This document shows positions 9,446 through 22,499 of a DNA stretch of 64,000 nt, piece by piece (the first letter of the stretch is position 1; each line of letters opens with the position of its first letter). The DNA comes from Lasioglossum baleicum (taxonomy: Eukaryota; Arthropoda; Insecta; Hymenoptera; Halictidae), in the NCBI RefSeq assembly GCF_051020765.1, contig NW_027469521.1, positions 48,704 through 112,703 of the forward strand. Reading direction: 5' to 3'. A program made the translations under genes and the position numbers. Under the pieces are notes generated by a model that made no database searches, was not told where the DNA came from, and saw nothing but the letters and a program-made list of their open reading frames with translations.

Positions 9446-11450
9446 GATCAGTGCATTTGCAAGCAAGAATGCCAAATTGGAATAGAAACTCCGACCCGGC
9501 AAGCACGATCACGATTTATTCGAGCTTGTGTCAGATTCGACGATTCTTCGTTGCAGAAGTGTATTTCTTTGCGGAATCGCTGTTTCGCGTGCTAGATCAG
9601 TGCATTTGCATCCAAATATGCGAAATTGGCACGAAAACTCCGATTCGGCAAGCACGATCACGATTTATTCGAGCTTATGTCAGATTCGACGATTCTCCGT
9701 TTCAGAAGTGTATTTCTGTGCGGAATCGCTGTTTCGCGCGCTACATCAGTGCATTTGCATGCAAGTATGACAAATTGGAATAGAAACTCCGACCGGCAAT
9801 CACGATCACGATTTATTCGAGCTTATGTCAGATTCGACGATTCTTCGTTTCAGAAGTGTATTTCTTTGCGGAATCGCTGTTTCGCGTGCTAGATCAGTGC
9901 ATTTGCATGCAAATATGCGAAATTGGCACGAAAACTCCGATTCCGCAAGCACGATCACGATTTATTCGAGCTTATGTCAGATTCGACAATTATTCGTTTC
10001 ACAAATGAATTTCTGTGCGGAATCGCTGTTTCGCGTAGTAGATCAGTGCATTTGCAAGCAAGTATGTCAAATTGGAATAGAAACTCCGACCCGGCAAGCA
10101 CGATCACGATTTATTCGAGCTTATGTCAGATTCGACGATTCTTCGTTTCAGAAGTGTATTTCTGTGCGGAATCGCAGTTTCGCGTGCTAGATATGTGTAT
10201 TTGTATGCAGATATGCGAAATTGGCACGGAAACTCCGATTCGGCAAGCACGACCACGATTCATTCGAGCTTATGTCAGATTCGACGATTCTTCGTTTCAG
10301 AAGTGTATGTCTGTGCGAAATCGCTGTTTCGCGTGCTAGATATGTGTATTTGTATGCAGATATGCGAAATTGGCACGGAAACTCCGATTCGGCAAGCACG
10401 ACCACGATTCATTCGAGCTTATGTCAGATTCGACGATTCTTCGTTTCAGAAGTGTATTTCTGTGCGGAATCGCTGTTTCGCGTGCTAGATATGTGTATTT
10501 GTATGCAGATATGCGAAATTGGCACGGAAACTCGGATTCGGCAAGCACGATCATGATTTATTCGAGCTTGTGTCAGATTCAACGATTATTCGTTTCACAA
10601 ATCAATTTCTGTACGGAATCGCTGTTTAGCGTGCTAGATCAGTGCATTTGTATGCAAATATGCGAAATTGGTACGGAAACTCCGATTCGGCATGCACGAC
10701 CACGATTTATTCGAGCTTATGTCAGATTCGACGATTCTTCGTTTGAGAAGTGTATTTCTGTGCGGAATCGCTGTTTCGCGTGCTATATCAGTGCATTTGC
10801 ATGCAAGTATGCGAAATTAGAATAGAAACTCCGACCCGGCAAGCACGATCACAATTTATTCGAGCCTATGTCAGATTCGACGATTCTTCGTTTCAGAAGT
10901 GTATTTCTGTGCGAAATCGCTGTTTCGCGTGCTAGATATGTGTATTTGTATGCAGATATGCGAAATTGGCACGGAAACTCCGATTCGGCAAGCACGACCA
11001 CGATTCATTCGAGCTTATGTCAGATTCGACGATTCTTCGTTTCAGAAGTGTATTTCTGTGCGGAATCGCTGTTTCGCGTGCTAGATATGTGTATTTGTAT
11101 GCAGATATGCGAAATTGGCACGGAAACTCGGATTCGGCAAGCACGATCATGATTTATTCAAGCTTGTGTCAGATTCAACGATTATTCGTTTCACAAATCA
11201 ATTTCTGTACGGAATCGCTGTTTAGCGTGCTAGATCAGTGCATTTGTATGCAAATATGCGAAATTGGTACGGAAACTCCGATTCGGCATGCACGACCACG
11301 ATTTATTCGAGCTTATGTCAGATTCGACGATTCTTCGTTTGAGAAGTGTATTTCTGTGCGGAATCGCTGTTTCGCGTGCTAGATATGTGTATTTGTATGC
11401 AGATATGCGAAATTGGCACGGAAACTCCGATTCGGCAAGCACGACCACGA
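9446..11450. repeat. Transition zone between domains A and B, interdigitated
   Basis: From about 9,446 to 10,120 the monomers are of domain B type: GCAAGCAAG, TTTCTTTGCGG, and the first 148-bp ACCGGCAATCACG monomer at 9,791. From about 10,120 to 11,450 they return to domain A types with TAGATATGTGTATTTG, including a 596-bp repeat (about 10,300-10,790 against about 10,895-11,385). After about 11,450 only domain B types follow. The last TAGATATGTG word lies near 11,386. Confidence 0.82.
9791..9806 (+). repeat. Diagnostic of the 148-bp monomer type (ACCGGCAATCACG)
   Basis: First occurrence of the type in which one C of GACCCGGCAA is lost, with AATCACG instead of AAGCACG. It is found many times from here to the right end and never to the left. 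Domain A has the undeleted form GACCCGGCAATCACG (for example near 110 and 1,748), a plausible ancestor. The deletion is one reason why higher-order offsets fall a few bases short of multiples of 149. Confidence 0.85.
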
Positions 11451-12234
11451 TTTATTCGAGCTTATGTCAGATTCGACGATTCTCCGTTTCAGAAGTGTAT
11501 TTCTGTGCGGAATCGCTGTTTCGCGCGCTAGATCAGTGCATTTGCATGCAAGTATGACAAATTGGAATAGAAACTCCGACCGGCAATCACGATCACGATT
11601 TATTCGAGCTTATGTCAGATTCGACGATTCTCCGTTTCAGAAGTGTATTTCTGTGCGGAATCGCTGTTTCGCGTAGTAGATCAGTGCATTTGCAAGCAAG
11701 TATGCCAAATTGGAATAGAAACTCCGACCCGGCAAGCACGATCACGATTTATTCGAGCTTATGTCAGATTCGACGATTCTTTGTTTCAGAAGTGTATTTC
11801 TTTGCGGAATCGCTGTTTCGCGTGCTAGATCAGTGCATTTGTATGCAGATATGCGAAATTGGCACGGAAACTCCGATTCGGCAAGCACGATCACGATTTA
11901 TTCGAGCTTATGTCAGATTCGACGATTCTTCGTTTCAGAAGTGTATTTCTGTGCGGAATCGCTGTTTCGCGTGCTATATCAGTGCATTTGCATGAAAGTA
12001 TGCGAAATTGGAATAGAAACTCCGACCCGGCAAGCACGATCACAATTTATTCGAGTCTATGGCAGTTTCGACATTCTTCGTTTCAGAAGTGTATTTCTTT
12101 GCGGAATCGCTGTTTCGCGTGCTAGATCAGTGCATTTGCATGCAAATATGCGAAATTGGCACGAAAACTCCGATTCCGCAATCACGATCACGATTTATTC
12201 GAGCTTATGTCAGATTCGACAATTATTCGTTTCA

Positions 12235-14498
12235 GAAGTGTATTTCTGTGCGGAATCGCTGTTTCGCGCGCTACATCAGTGCATTTGCATGCAAGTATGA
12301 CAAATTGGAATAGAAACTCCGACCGGCAATCACGATCACGATTTATTCGAGCTTATGTCAGATTCGACGATTCTTCGTTTCAGAAGTGTATTTCTTTGCG
12401 GAATCGCTGTTTCGCGTGCTAGATCAGTGCATTTGCATGCAAATATGCGAAATTGGCACGAAAACTCCGATTCCGCAATCACGATCACGATTTATTCGAG
12501 CTTATGTCAGATTCGACAATTATTCGTTTCACAAATGAATTTCTGTGCGGAATCGCTGTTTCGCGTAGTAGATCAGTGCATTTGCAAGCAAGTATGCCAA
12601 ATTGGAATAGAAACTCCGACCCGGCAAGCACGATCACGATTTATTCGAGCTTATGACAGATTCGACGATTCTTTGTTTCAGAAGTGTATTTCTGTGCGGA
12701 ATCGCTGTTTCGCGTGCTAGATCATTGCATTTGCAAGCAAGAATGCCAAATTGGAATAGAAACTCCGACCCGGCAAGCACGATCACGATTTATTCGAGCT
12801 TATGTCAGATTCGACGATTCTTTGTTTCAGAAGTGTATTTCTGTGCGGAATCGCTGTTTCGCGTGCTAGATCAGTGCATTTGTATGCAGATATGCGAAAT
12901 TGGCACGAAAACTCCGATTCGGCAAGTACGATCACGATTTATTCGAGCTTGTGTCAGATTCGACGATTCTTCGTTTCAGAAGTGTATTTCTGTGCGGAAT
13001 CGCTGTTTCGCGTGCTATATCAGTGCATTTGCATGCAAATATGCGAAATCGGCACGAAAACTCCGATTTGGCAAGCACGATCATGGTTTATTCGAGCTTA
13101 TGTCAGATTTGACAATTATTCGTTTCACAAATGAATTTCTGTGCGGAATCGCTGTTTCGCGTAGTAGATCAGTGCATTTGCAAGCAAGTATGCCAAATTG
13201 GAATAGAAACTCCGACCCGGCAAGCACGATCACGATTTATTCGAGCTTATGTCAGATTCGACGATTCTTTGTTTCAGAAGTGTATTTCTGTGCGGAATCG
13301 CTGTTTCGCGTGCTAGATCAGTGCATTTGCATGAAAGTATGCGAAATTGGAATAGAAACTCCGACCCGGCAAGCACGATCACAATTTATACGAGTCTATG
13401 TCAGTTTCGACATTCTTCGTTTCAGAAGTGTATTTCTGTGCGGTATCGCTGTTTCGCGTGCTATATCAGTGCATTTGCATGAAAGTATGCGAAATTGGAA
13501 TAGAAACTCCGACCCGGCAAGCACGATCACAATTTATACGAGTCTATGTCAGTTTCGACATTCTTCGTTTCAGAAGTGTATTTCTGTGCGGTATCGCTGT
13601 TTCGCGTGCTAAATCAGTTCGTTTGCATGCGGATATGCGAAATTCACATAGAAACTCCGATTCGGCAAGCACGATCACGATTTATTCGAGCTTATGTCAG
13701 ATTCAACGATTATTCGTTTCACAAATGAATTTCTGTACGGAATCGCTGTTTAGCGTGCTATATCAGTGCATTTGCATGAAAGTATGCGAAATTGGAATAG
13801 AAACTCCGACCCGGCAAGCACGATCACGATTTATTCGAGCTTATGTCAGATTCGACGATTCTCCGTTTCAGAAGTGTATTTCTGTGCGGAATCGCTGTTT
13901 CGCGCGCTAGATCAGTGCATTTGCATGCAAGTATGACAAATTGGAATAGAAACTCCGACCGGCAATCACGATCACGATTTATTCGAGCTTATGTCAGATT
14001 CGACGATTCTTCGTTTCAGAAGTGTATTTCTTTGCGGAATCGCTGTTTCGCGTGCTAGATCAGTGCATTTGCATGCAAATATGCGAAATTGGCACGAAAA
14101 CTCCGATTCCGCAAGCACGATCACGATTTATTCGAGCTTATGTCAGATTCGACAATTATTCGTTTCACAAATGAATTTCTGTGCGGAATCGCTGTTTCGC
14201 GTAGTAGATCAGTGCATTTGCAAGCAAGTATGTCAAATTGGAATAGAAACTCCGACCCGGCAAGCACGATCACGATTTATTCGAGCTTATGTCAGATTCG
14301 ACGATTCTTTGTTTCAGAAGTGTATTTCTTTGCGGAATCGCTGTTTCGCGCGCTAGATCAGTGCATTTGTATGCAGATATGCGAAATTGGCACGGAAACT
14401 CCGATTCGGCAAGCACGATCACGATTTATTCGAGCTTATGTCAGATTCGACGATTCTTCGTTTCAGAAGTGTATTTCTGTGCGGAATCGCTGTTTCGC
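12235..14498. repeat. 2.26-kb higher-order block shared with 22,057-24,320
   Basis: The two tracts match at an offset of 9822 bp (66 monomers less 12 bp). Differences noticed are TATGACAGA versus TATGTCAGA near 12,655 and AAATCAGTTC versus AAATAAGTTC near 13,615. The match begins near the GCGCTACATCAG monomer and ends where one copy continues into TGCTATATCAG and the other into TGCTAGATCATTGC. These are separated copies, not adjacent ones, so material was inserted or amplified between them. Confidence 0.8.
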
Positions 14499-14807
14499 GT
14501 GCTATATCAGTGCATTTGCATGAAAGTATGACAAATTGGAATAGAAACTCCGACCCGGCCAGCACAATCACAATTTATTCGAGCCTATGTCAGTTTCGAC
14601 ATTCTTCGTTTCAGAAGTGTATTTCTGTGCGGTATCGCTGTTTCGCGTAGTAGATCAGTGCATTTGCAAGCAAGTATGTCAAATTGGAATAGAAACTCCG
14701 ACCCGGCCAGCACAATCACAATTTATTCGAGCCTATGTCAGTTTCGACATTCTTCGTTTCAGAAGTGTATTTCTGTGCGGTATCGCTGTTTCGCGTGCTA
14801 GATCAGT

Positions 14808-14956
14808 TCATTTGCATACAAGCATGAGAAATTGGAATAGAAACCCCGACCCGACAAGCACGATCGCGATTTAATCGAGCTTATGGCAGATTCGACGATT
14901 CTTCGTTTCAGTAGTGTATTTCTTTGCGGAATCGCTGTTTCGCGTGCTAGATCAGT
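14808..14956 (+). repeat. P-type marker monomer with ATCGCGAT palindrome (first of ten)
   Basis: This rare type reads GCATACAAGCATGAG (later copies GCATACAAGTATGAG), AACCCCGACCCGACAAG, then CGATCGCGATTTAATCGAGC and TTATGGCAG. An A-to-G change in the common GATCACGATTT word creates the palindrome ATCGCGAT. The palindrome starts at 14863, 16948, 19776, 26322, 31082, 35545, 43728, 53846, 57565 and 61284. The spacings are 2085, 2828, 6546, 4760, 4463, 8183, 10118, 3719 and 3719 bp. The type occurs only in domain B and works as a natural ruler of the higher-order units. The monomer edges given are approximate. Confidence 0.85.
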
Positions 14957-15700
14957 GCATTTGCATCCAAATATGCGAAATTGGCACGAAAACTCCGATT
15001 CGGCAAGCACGATCACGATTTATTCGAGCTTATGTCAGATTCGACGATTCTCCGTTTCAGAAGTGTATTTCTGTGCGGAATCGCTGTTTCGCGCGCTAGA
15101 TCAGTGCATTTGCATGCAAGTATGACAAATTGGAATAGAAACTCCGACCGGCAATCACGATCACGATTTATTCGAGCTTATGTCAGATTCGACGATTCTT
15201 CGTTTCAGAAGTGTATTTCTTTGCGGAATCGCTGTTTCGCGTGCTAGATCAGTGCATTTGCATGCAAATATGCGAAATTGGCACGAAAACTCCGATTCCG
15301 CAAGCACGATCACGATTTATTCGAGCTTATGTCAGATTCGACAATTATTCGTTTCACAAATGAATTTCTGTGCGGAATCGCTGTTTGGCGTAGTAGATCA
15401 GTGCATTTGCAAGCAAGTATGCCAAATTGGAATAGAAACTCCGACCCGGCATGCACGATCACGATTTATTCGAGCTTATGTCATATTCGACGATTCTTTG
15501 TTTCAGAAGTGTATTTCTGTGCGGAATCGCTGTTTCGCGCGCTAGATCAGTGCATTTGTATGCAGATATGCGAAATTGGCACGAAAACTCCGATTCGGCA
15601 AGCACGATCACGATTTATTCGAGCTTATGTCAGATTCGACGATTCTTCGTTTCAGAAGTGTATTTCTGTGCGGAATCGCTGTTTCGCGTGCTATATCAGT

Positions 15701-15849
15701 GCATTTGCCTGCAAAAATGCCAAATTGTCACAGAAACTCCGACCCGGCAAGCACGATCGCGATTTAATCGAGCTTATGGCCGATTCGACGATTCTTAGTT
15801 TCAGAAGTGTATTTCTGTGCGGAATCGCTGTTTCGCGCGCTAGATCAAT
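15701..15849 (+). repeat. T-type marker monomer (first of seven)
   Basis: This rare type reads TTTGCCTGCAAAAATGCC, AATTGTCACAGAAACTCC, then CGATCGCGATTTAATCGAGC and TTATGGCCGATTCG with GATTCTTAGTTTC. Its ATCGCGAT starts at 15756, 17841, 20669, 27215, 31975, 36438 and 44621, always 893 bp (six monomers less 1 bp) after a P marker. It is missing from the last three P units. The TTTGCCTGC change destroys the TTGCATGCAA palindrome in this type. The monomer edges given are approximate. Confidence 0.85.
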
Positions 15850-16040
15850 GCATTCGCATGCAAATATGCGAAATTGGCACGAAAACTCCGATTCGGCAAG
15901 CACGATCACGATTTATTCGAGCTTATGTCAGATTCGTCGATTATTTGTTTCACAAATGAATTTCTGTGCGGAATCGCCGTTTCGCGTGTTAGATCAGTGC
16001 ATTTGCATGCAAACATGCCAAATTGGCACAGAAACTCCGA

Positions 16041-16054
16041 TCCGCACAAACACG
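16041..16054 (+). repeat. Diagnostic of the 150-bp monomer type (CCGCACAAACACG)
   Basis: Most monomers have CCGATTCGGCAAGCACG here. This type has CCGATCCGCACAAACACG, one base longer, so the monomer is 150 bp. It follows the T marker by two monomers, and similar copies recur in the other P-T units up to about 44.9 kb. A hybrid continuing into CACAATCACAATT occurs near 16,790 and 19,618. Confidence 0.75.
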
Positions 16055-16544
16055 ATCACGATTTATTCGAGCTTATGTCAGATTCGACGATTCTCCGTTT
16101 CAGAAGTGTATTTCTGTGCGGAATCGCTGTTTCGCGCGCTAGATCAGTGCATTTGCATGCAAGTATGACAAATTGGAATAGAAACTCCGACCGGCAATCA
16201 CGATCACGATTTATTCGAGCTTATGTCAGATTCGACGATTCTTCGTTTCAGAAGTGTATTTCTTTGCTGAATCGCTGTTTCGCGTGCTAGATCAGTGCAT
16301 TTGCATGCAAATATGCGAAATTGGCACGAAAACTCCGATTCCGCAAGCACGATCACGATTTATTCGAGCTTATGTCAGATTCGACAATTATTCGTTTCAC
16401 AAATGAATTTCTGTGCGGAATCGCTGTTTCGCGTAGTACATCAGTGCATTTGCAAGCAAGTATGTCAAATTGGAATAGAAACTCCGACCCGGCAAGCACG
16501 ATCACGATTTATTCGAGCTTATGTCAGATTCGACGATTCTTTGT

Positions 16545-19500
16545 TTCAGAAGTGTATTTCTTTGCGGAATCGCTGTTTCGCGCGCTAGATCAATGCATTC
16601 GCATGCAAATATGCGAAATTGGCACGAAAACTCCGATTCGGCAAGCACGATCACGATTTATTCGAGCTTATGTCAGATTCGTCGATTATTTGTTTCACAA
16701 ATGAATTTCTGTGCGGAATCGCCGTTTCGCGTGTTAGATCAGTGCATTTGCATGCAAACATGCCATATTGGCACAGAAACTCCGATCCGCACAAACACAA
16801 TCACAATTTATTCGAGCCTATGTCAGTTTCGACATTCTTCGTTTCAGAAGTGTATTTCTGTGCGGTATCGCTGTTTCGCGTGCTAGATCAGTTCATTTGC
16901 ATACAAGCATGAGAAATTGGAATAGAAACCCCGACCCGACAAGCACGATCGCGATTTAATCGAGCTTATGGCAGATTCGACGATTCTTCGTTTCAGTAGT
17001 GTATTTCTTTGCGGAATCGCTGTTTCGCGTGCTAGATCAGTGCATTTGCATCCAAATATGCGAAATTGGCACGAAAACTCCGATTCGGCAAGCACGATCA
17101 CGATTTATTCGAGCTTATGTCAGATTCGACGATTCTCCGTTTCAGAAGTGTATTTCTGTGCGGAATCGCTGTTTCGCGCGCTAGATCAGTGCATTTGCAT
17201 GCAAGTATGACAAATTGGAATAGAAACTCCGACCGGCAATCACGATCACGATTTATTCGAGCTTATGTCAGATTCGACGATTCTTCGTTTCAGAAGTGTA
17301 TTTCTTTGCGGAATCGCTGTTTCGCGTGCTAGATCAGTGCATTTGCATGCAAATATGCGAAATTGGCACGAAAACTCCGATTCCGCAAGCACGATCACGA
17401 TTTATTCGAGCTTATGTCAGATTCGACAATTATTCGTTTCACAAATGAATTTCTGTGCGGAATCGCTGTTTCGCGTAGTAGATCAGTGCATTTGCAAGCA
17501 AGTATGCCAAATTGGAATAGAAACTCCGACCCGGCATGCACGATCACGATTTATTCGAGCTTATGTCATATTCGACGATTCTTTGTTTCAGAAGTGTATT
17601 TCTGTGCGGAATCGCTGTTTCGCGCGCTAGATCAGTGCATTTGTATGCAGATATGCGAAATTGGCACGAAAACTCCGATTCGGCAAGCACGATCACGATT
17701 TATTCGAGCTTATGTCAGATTCGACGATTCTTCGTTTCAGAAGTGTATTTCTGTGCGGAATCGCTGTTTCGCGTGCTATATCAGTGCATTTGCCTGCAAA
17801 AATGCCAAATTGTCACAGAAACTCCGACCCGGCAAGCACGATCGCGATTTAATCGAGCTTATGGCCGATTCGACGATTCTTAGTTTCAGAAGTGTATTTC
17901 TGTGCGGAATCGCTGTTTCGCGCGCTAGATCAATGCATTCGCATGCAAATATGCGAAATTGGCACGAAAACTCCGATTCGGCAAGCACGATCACGATTTA
18001 TTCGAGCTTATGTCAGATTCGTCGATTATTTGTTTCACAAATGAATTTCTGTGCGGAATCGCCGTTTCGCGTGTTAGATCAGTGCATTTGCATGCAAACA
18101 TGCCAAATTGGCACAGAAACTCCGATCCGCACAAACACGATCACGATTTATTCGAGCTTATGTCAGATTCGACGATTCTCCGTTTCAGAAGTGTATTTCT
18201 GTGCGGAATCGCTGTTTCGCGCGCTAGATCAGTGCATTTGCATGCAAGTATGACAAATTGGAATAGAAACTCCGACCGGCAATCACGATCACGATTTATT
18301 CGAGCTTATGTCAGATTCGACGATTCTTCGTTTCAGAAGTGTATTTCTTTGCTGAATCGCTGTTTCGCGTGCTAGATCAGTGCATTTGCATGCAAATATG
18401 CGAAATTGGCACGAAAACTCCGATTCCGCAAGCACGATCACGATTTATTCGAGCTTATGTCAGATTCGACAATTATTCGTTTCACAAATGAATTTCTGTG
18501 CGGAATCGCTGTTTCGCGTAGTAGATCAGTGCATTTGCAAGCAAGTATGTCAAATTGGAATAGAAACTCCGACCCGGCAAGCACGATCACGATTTATTCG
18601 AGCTTATGTCAGATTCGACGATTCTTTGTTTCAGAAGTGTATTTCTTTGCGGAATCGCTGTTTCGCGCGCTAGATCAGTGCATTTGTATGCAGATATGCG
18701 AAATTGGCACGGAAACTCCGATTCGGCAAGCACGATCACGATTTATTCGAGCTTATGTCAGATTCGACGATTCTTCGTTTCAGAAGTGTATTTCTGTGCG
18801 GAATCGCTGTTTCGCGTGCTATATCAGTGCATTTGCATGAAAGTATGCGAAATTGGAATAGAAACTCCGACCCGGCAAGCACGATCACAATTTATTCGAG
18901 TCTATGTCAGTTTCGACATTCTTCGTTTCAGAAGTGTATTTCTGTGCGGTATCGCTGTTTCGCGTGCTAAATCAGTTCATTTGCATGCGGATATGCGAAA
19001 TTCACATAGAAACTCCGATTCGGCAAGCACGATCACGATTTATTCGACCTTATGTCAGATTCGACGATTCTTCGTTTCAGAAGTGTATTTCTGTGCGGGA
19101 TCGCTGTTCCGCGTGCTAGATCAGTGCATTTGCATCCAAATATGCGAAATTGGCACGAAAACTCCGATTCGGCAAGCACGATCACGATTTATTCGAGCTT
19201 ATGTCAGATTCGACGATTCTCCGTTTCAGAAGTGTATTTCTGTGCGGAATCGCTGTTTCGCGCGCTACATCAGTGCATTTGCATGCAAGTATGACAAATT
19301 GGAATAGAAACTCCGACCGGCAATCACGATCACGATTTATTCGAGCTTATGTCAGATTCGACGATTCTTCGTTTCAGAAGTGTATTTCTTTGCGGAATCG
19401 CTGTTTCGCGCGCTAGATCAATGCATTCGCATGCAAATATGCGAAATTGGCACGAAAACTCCGATTCGGCAAGCACGATCACGATTTATTCGAGCTTATG

Positions 19501-22234
19501 TCAGATTCGTCGATTATTTGTTTCACAAATGAATTTCTGTGCGGAATCGCCGTTTCGCGTGTTAGATCAGTGCATTTGCATGCAAACATGCCAAATTGGC
19601 ACAGAAACTCCGATCCGCACAAACACAATCACAATTTATTCGAGCCTATGTCAGTTTCGACATTCTTCGTTTCAGAAGTGTATTTCTGTGCGGTATCGCT
19701 GTTTCGCGTGCTAGATCAGTTCATTTGCATACAAGCATGAGAAATTGGAATAGAAACCCCGACCCGACAAGCACGATCGCGATTTAATCGAGCTTATGGC
19801 AGATTCGACGATTCTTCGTTTCAGTAGTGTATTTCTTTGCGGAATCGCTGTTTCGCGTGCTAGATCAGTGCATTTGCATCCAAATATGCGAAATTGGCAC
19901 GAAAACTCCGATTCGGCAAGCACGATCACGATTTATTCGAGCTTATGTCAGATTCGACGATTCTCCGTTTCAGAAGTGTATTTCTGTGCGGAATCGCTGT
20001 TTCGCGCGCTAGATCAGTGCATTTGCATGCAAGTATGACAAATTGGAATAGAAACTCCGACCGGCAATCACGATCACGATTTATTCGAGCTTATGTCAGA
20101 TTCGACGATTCTTCGTTTCAGAAGTGTATTTCTTTGCGGAATCGCTGTTTCGCGTGCTAGATCAGTGCATTTGCATGCAAATATGCGAAATTGGCACGAA
20201 AACTCCGATTCCGCAAGCACGATCACGATTTATTCGAGCTTATGTCAGATTCGACAATTATTCGTTTCACAAATGAATTTCTGTGCGGAATCGCTGTTTC
20301 GCGTAGTAGATCAGTGCATTTGCAAGCAAGTATGCCAAATTGGAATAGAAACTCCGACCCGGCATGCACGATCACGATTTATTCGAGCTTATGTCATATT
20401 CGACGATTCTTTGTTTCAGAAGTGTATTTCTGTGCGGAATCGCTGTTTCGCGCGCTAGATCAGTGCATTTGTATGCAGATATGCGAAATTGGCACGAAAA
20501 CTCCGATTCGGCAAGCACGATCACGATTTATTCGAGCTTATGTCAGATTCGACGATTCTTCGTTTCAGAAGTGTATTTCTGTGCGGAATCGCTGTTTCGC
20601 GTGCTATATCAGTGCATTTGCCTGCAAAAATGCCAAATTGTCACAGAAACTCCGACCCGGCAAGCACGATCGCGATTTAATCGAGCTTATGGCCGATTCG
20701 ACGATTCTTAGTTTCAGAAGTGTATTTCTGTGCGGAATCGCTGTTTCGCGCGCTAGATCAATGCATTCACATGCAAATATGCGAAATTGGCACGAAAACT
20801 CCGATTCGGCAAGCACGATCACGATTTATTCGAGCTTATGTCAGATTCGTCGATTATTTGTTTCACAAATGAATTTCTGTGCGGAATCGCCGTTTCGCGT
20901 GTTAGATCAGTGCATTTGCATGCAAACATGCCAAATTGGCACAGAAACTCCGATCCGCACAAACACGATCACGATTTATTCGAGCTTATGTCAGATTCGA
21001 CGATTCTCCGTTTCAGAAGTGTATTTCTGTGCGGAATCGCTGTTTCGCGCGCTAGATCAGTGCATTTGCATGCAAGTATGACAAATTGGAATAGAAACTC
21101 CGACCGGCAATCACGATCACGATTTATTCGAGCTTATGTCAGATTCGACGATTCTTCGTTTCAGAAGTGTATTTCTTTGCTGAATCGCTGTTTCGCGTGC
21201 TAGATCAGTGCATTTGCATGCAAATATGCGAAATTGGCACGAAAACTCCGATTCCGCAAGCACGATCACGATTTATTCGAGCTTATGTCAGATTCGACAA
21301 TTATTCGTTTCACAAATGAATTTCTGTGCGGAATCGCTGTTTCGCGTAGTAGATCAGTGCATTTGCAAGCAAGTATGTCAAATTGGAATAGAAACTCCGA
21401 CCCGGCAAGCACGATCACGATTTATTCGAGCTTATGTCAGATTCGACGATTCTTTGTTTCAGAAGTGTATTTCTTTGCGGAATCGCTGTTTCGCGCGCTA
21501 GATCAGTGCATTTGTATGCAGATATGCGAAATTGGCACGGAAACTCCGATTCGGCAAGCACGATCACGATTTATTCGAGCTTATGTCAGATTCGACGATT
21601 CTTCGTTTCAGAAGTGTATTTCTGTGCGGAATCGCTGTTTCGCGTGCTATATCAGTGCATTTGCATGAAAGTATGCGAAATTGGAATAGAAATTCCGACC
21701 CGGCAAGCACGATCACAATTTATTCGAGTCTATGTCAGTTTCGACATTCTTCGTTTCAGAAGTGTATTTCTGTGCGGTATCGCTGTTTCGCGTGCTAAAT
21801 CAGTTCATTTGCATGCGGATATGCGAAATTCACATAGAAACTCCGATTCGGCAAGCACGATCACGATTTATTCGACCTTATGTCAGATTCGACGATTCTT
21901 CGTTTCAGAAGTGTATTTCTTTGCGGGATCGCTGTTCCGCGTGCTAGAGCAGTGCATTTGCATCCAAATATGCGAAATTGGCACGAAAACTCCGATTCGG
22001 CAAGCACGATCACGATTTATTCGAGCTTATGTCAGATTCGACGATTCTCCGTTTCAGAAGTGTATTTCTGTGCGGAATCGCTGTTTCGCGCGCTACATCA
22101 GTGCATTTGCATGCAAGTATGACAAATTGGAATAGAAACTCCGACCGGCAATCACGATCACGATTTATTCGAGCTTATGTCAGATTCGACGATTCTTCGT
22201 TTCAGAAGTGTATTTCTTTGCGGAATCGCTGTTT
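16545..22234. repeat. 2,828-bp (19-monomer) tandem duplication
   Basis: Positions of about 16545-19406 match about 19373-22234 at an offset of 2828 bp. The matching tract is slightly longer than the offset, so this is a complete head-to-tail duplication. Its first copy overlaps the 2,085-bp duplication, giving three related P-to-T units. Differences noticed are GCATTCACATGC near 20,766, AAATTCCGACC near 21,690, TTTGCGGGATC near 21,911 and TAGAGCAG near 21,947, all in the second copy. Confidence 0.85.
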
Positions 22235-22499
22235 CGCGTGCTAGATCAGTGCATTTGCATGCAAATATGCGAAATTGGCACGAAAACTCCGATTCCGCAA
22301 TCACGATCACGATTTATTCGAGCTTATGTCAGATTCGACAATTATTCGTTTCACAAATGAATTTCTGTGCGGAATCGCTGTTTCGCGTAGTAGATCAGTG
22401 CATTTGCAAGCAAGTATGCCAAATTGGAATAGAAACTCCGACCCGGCAAGCACGATCACGATTTATTCGAGCTTATGTCAGATTCGACGATTCTTTGTT

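Larger units (their letters stand above)
14711..18673. repeat. 2,085-bp (14-monomer) near-tandem duplication
   Basis: Positions 14711-16588 match 16796-18673 at an offset of 2085 bp. I saw only two differences: TTTGGCGTAG near 15,385 against TTTCGCGTAG, and TAGTACATC near 16,438 against TAGTAGATC. Each copy carries one P and one T marker monomer. The match ends where 16,588 continues into CAATGCATTCGC and 18,673 into CAGTGCATTTGT. Confidence 0.85.

Noticed and set aside
9446..11450. A transposon insertion at the domain boundary
   Set aside because: Monomer phase continues across the zone, all sequence there is satellite, and there are no terminal repeats, target duplications or transposase frames.
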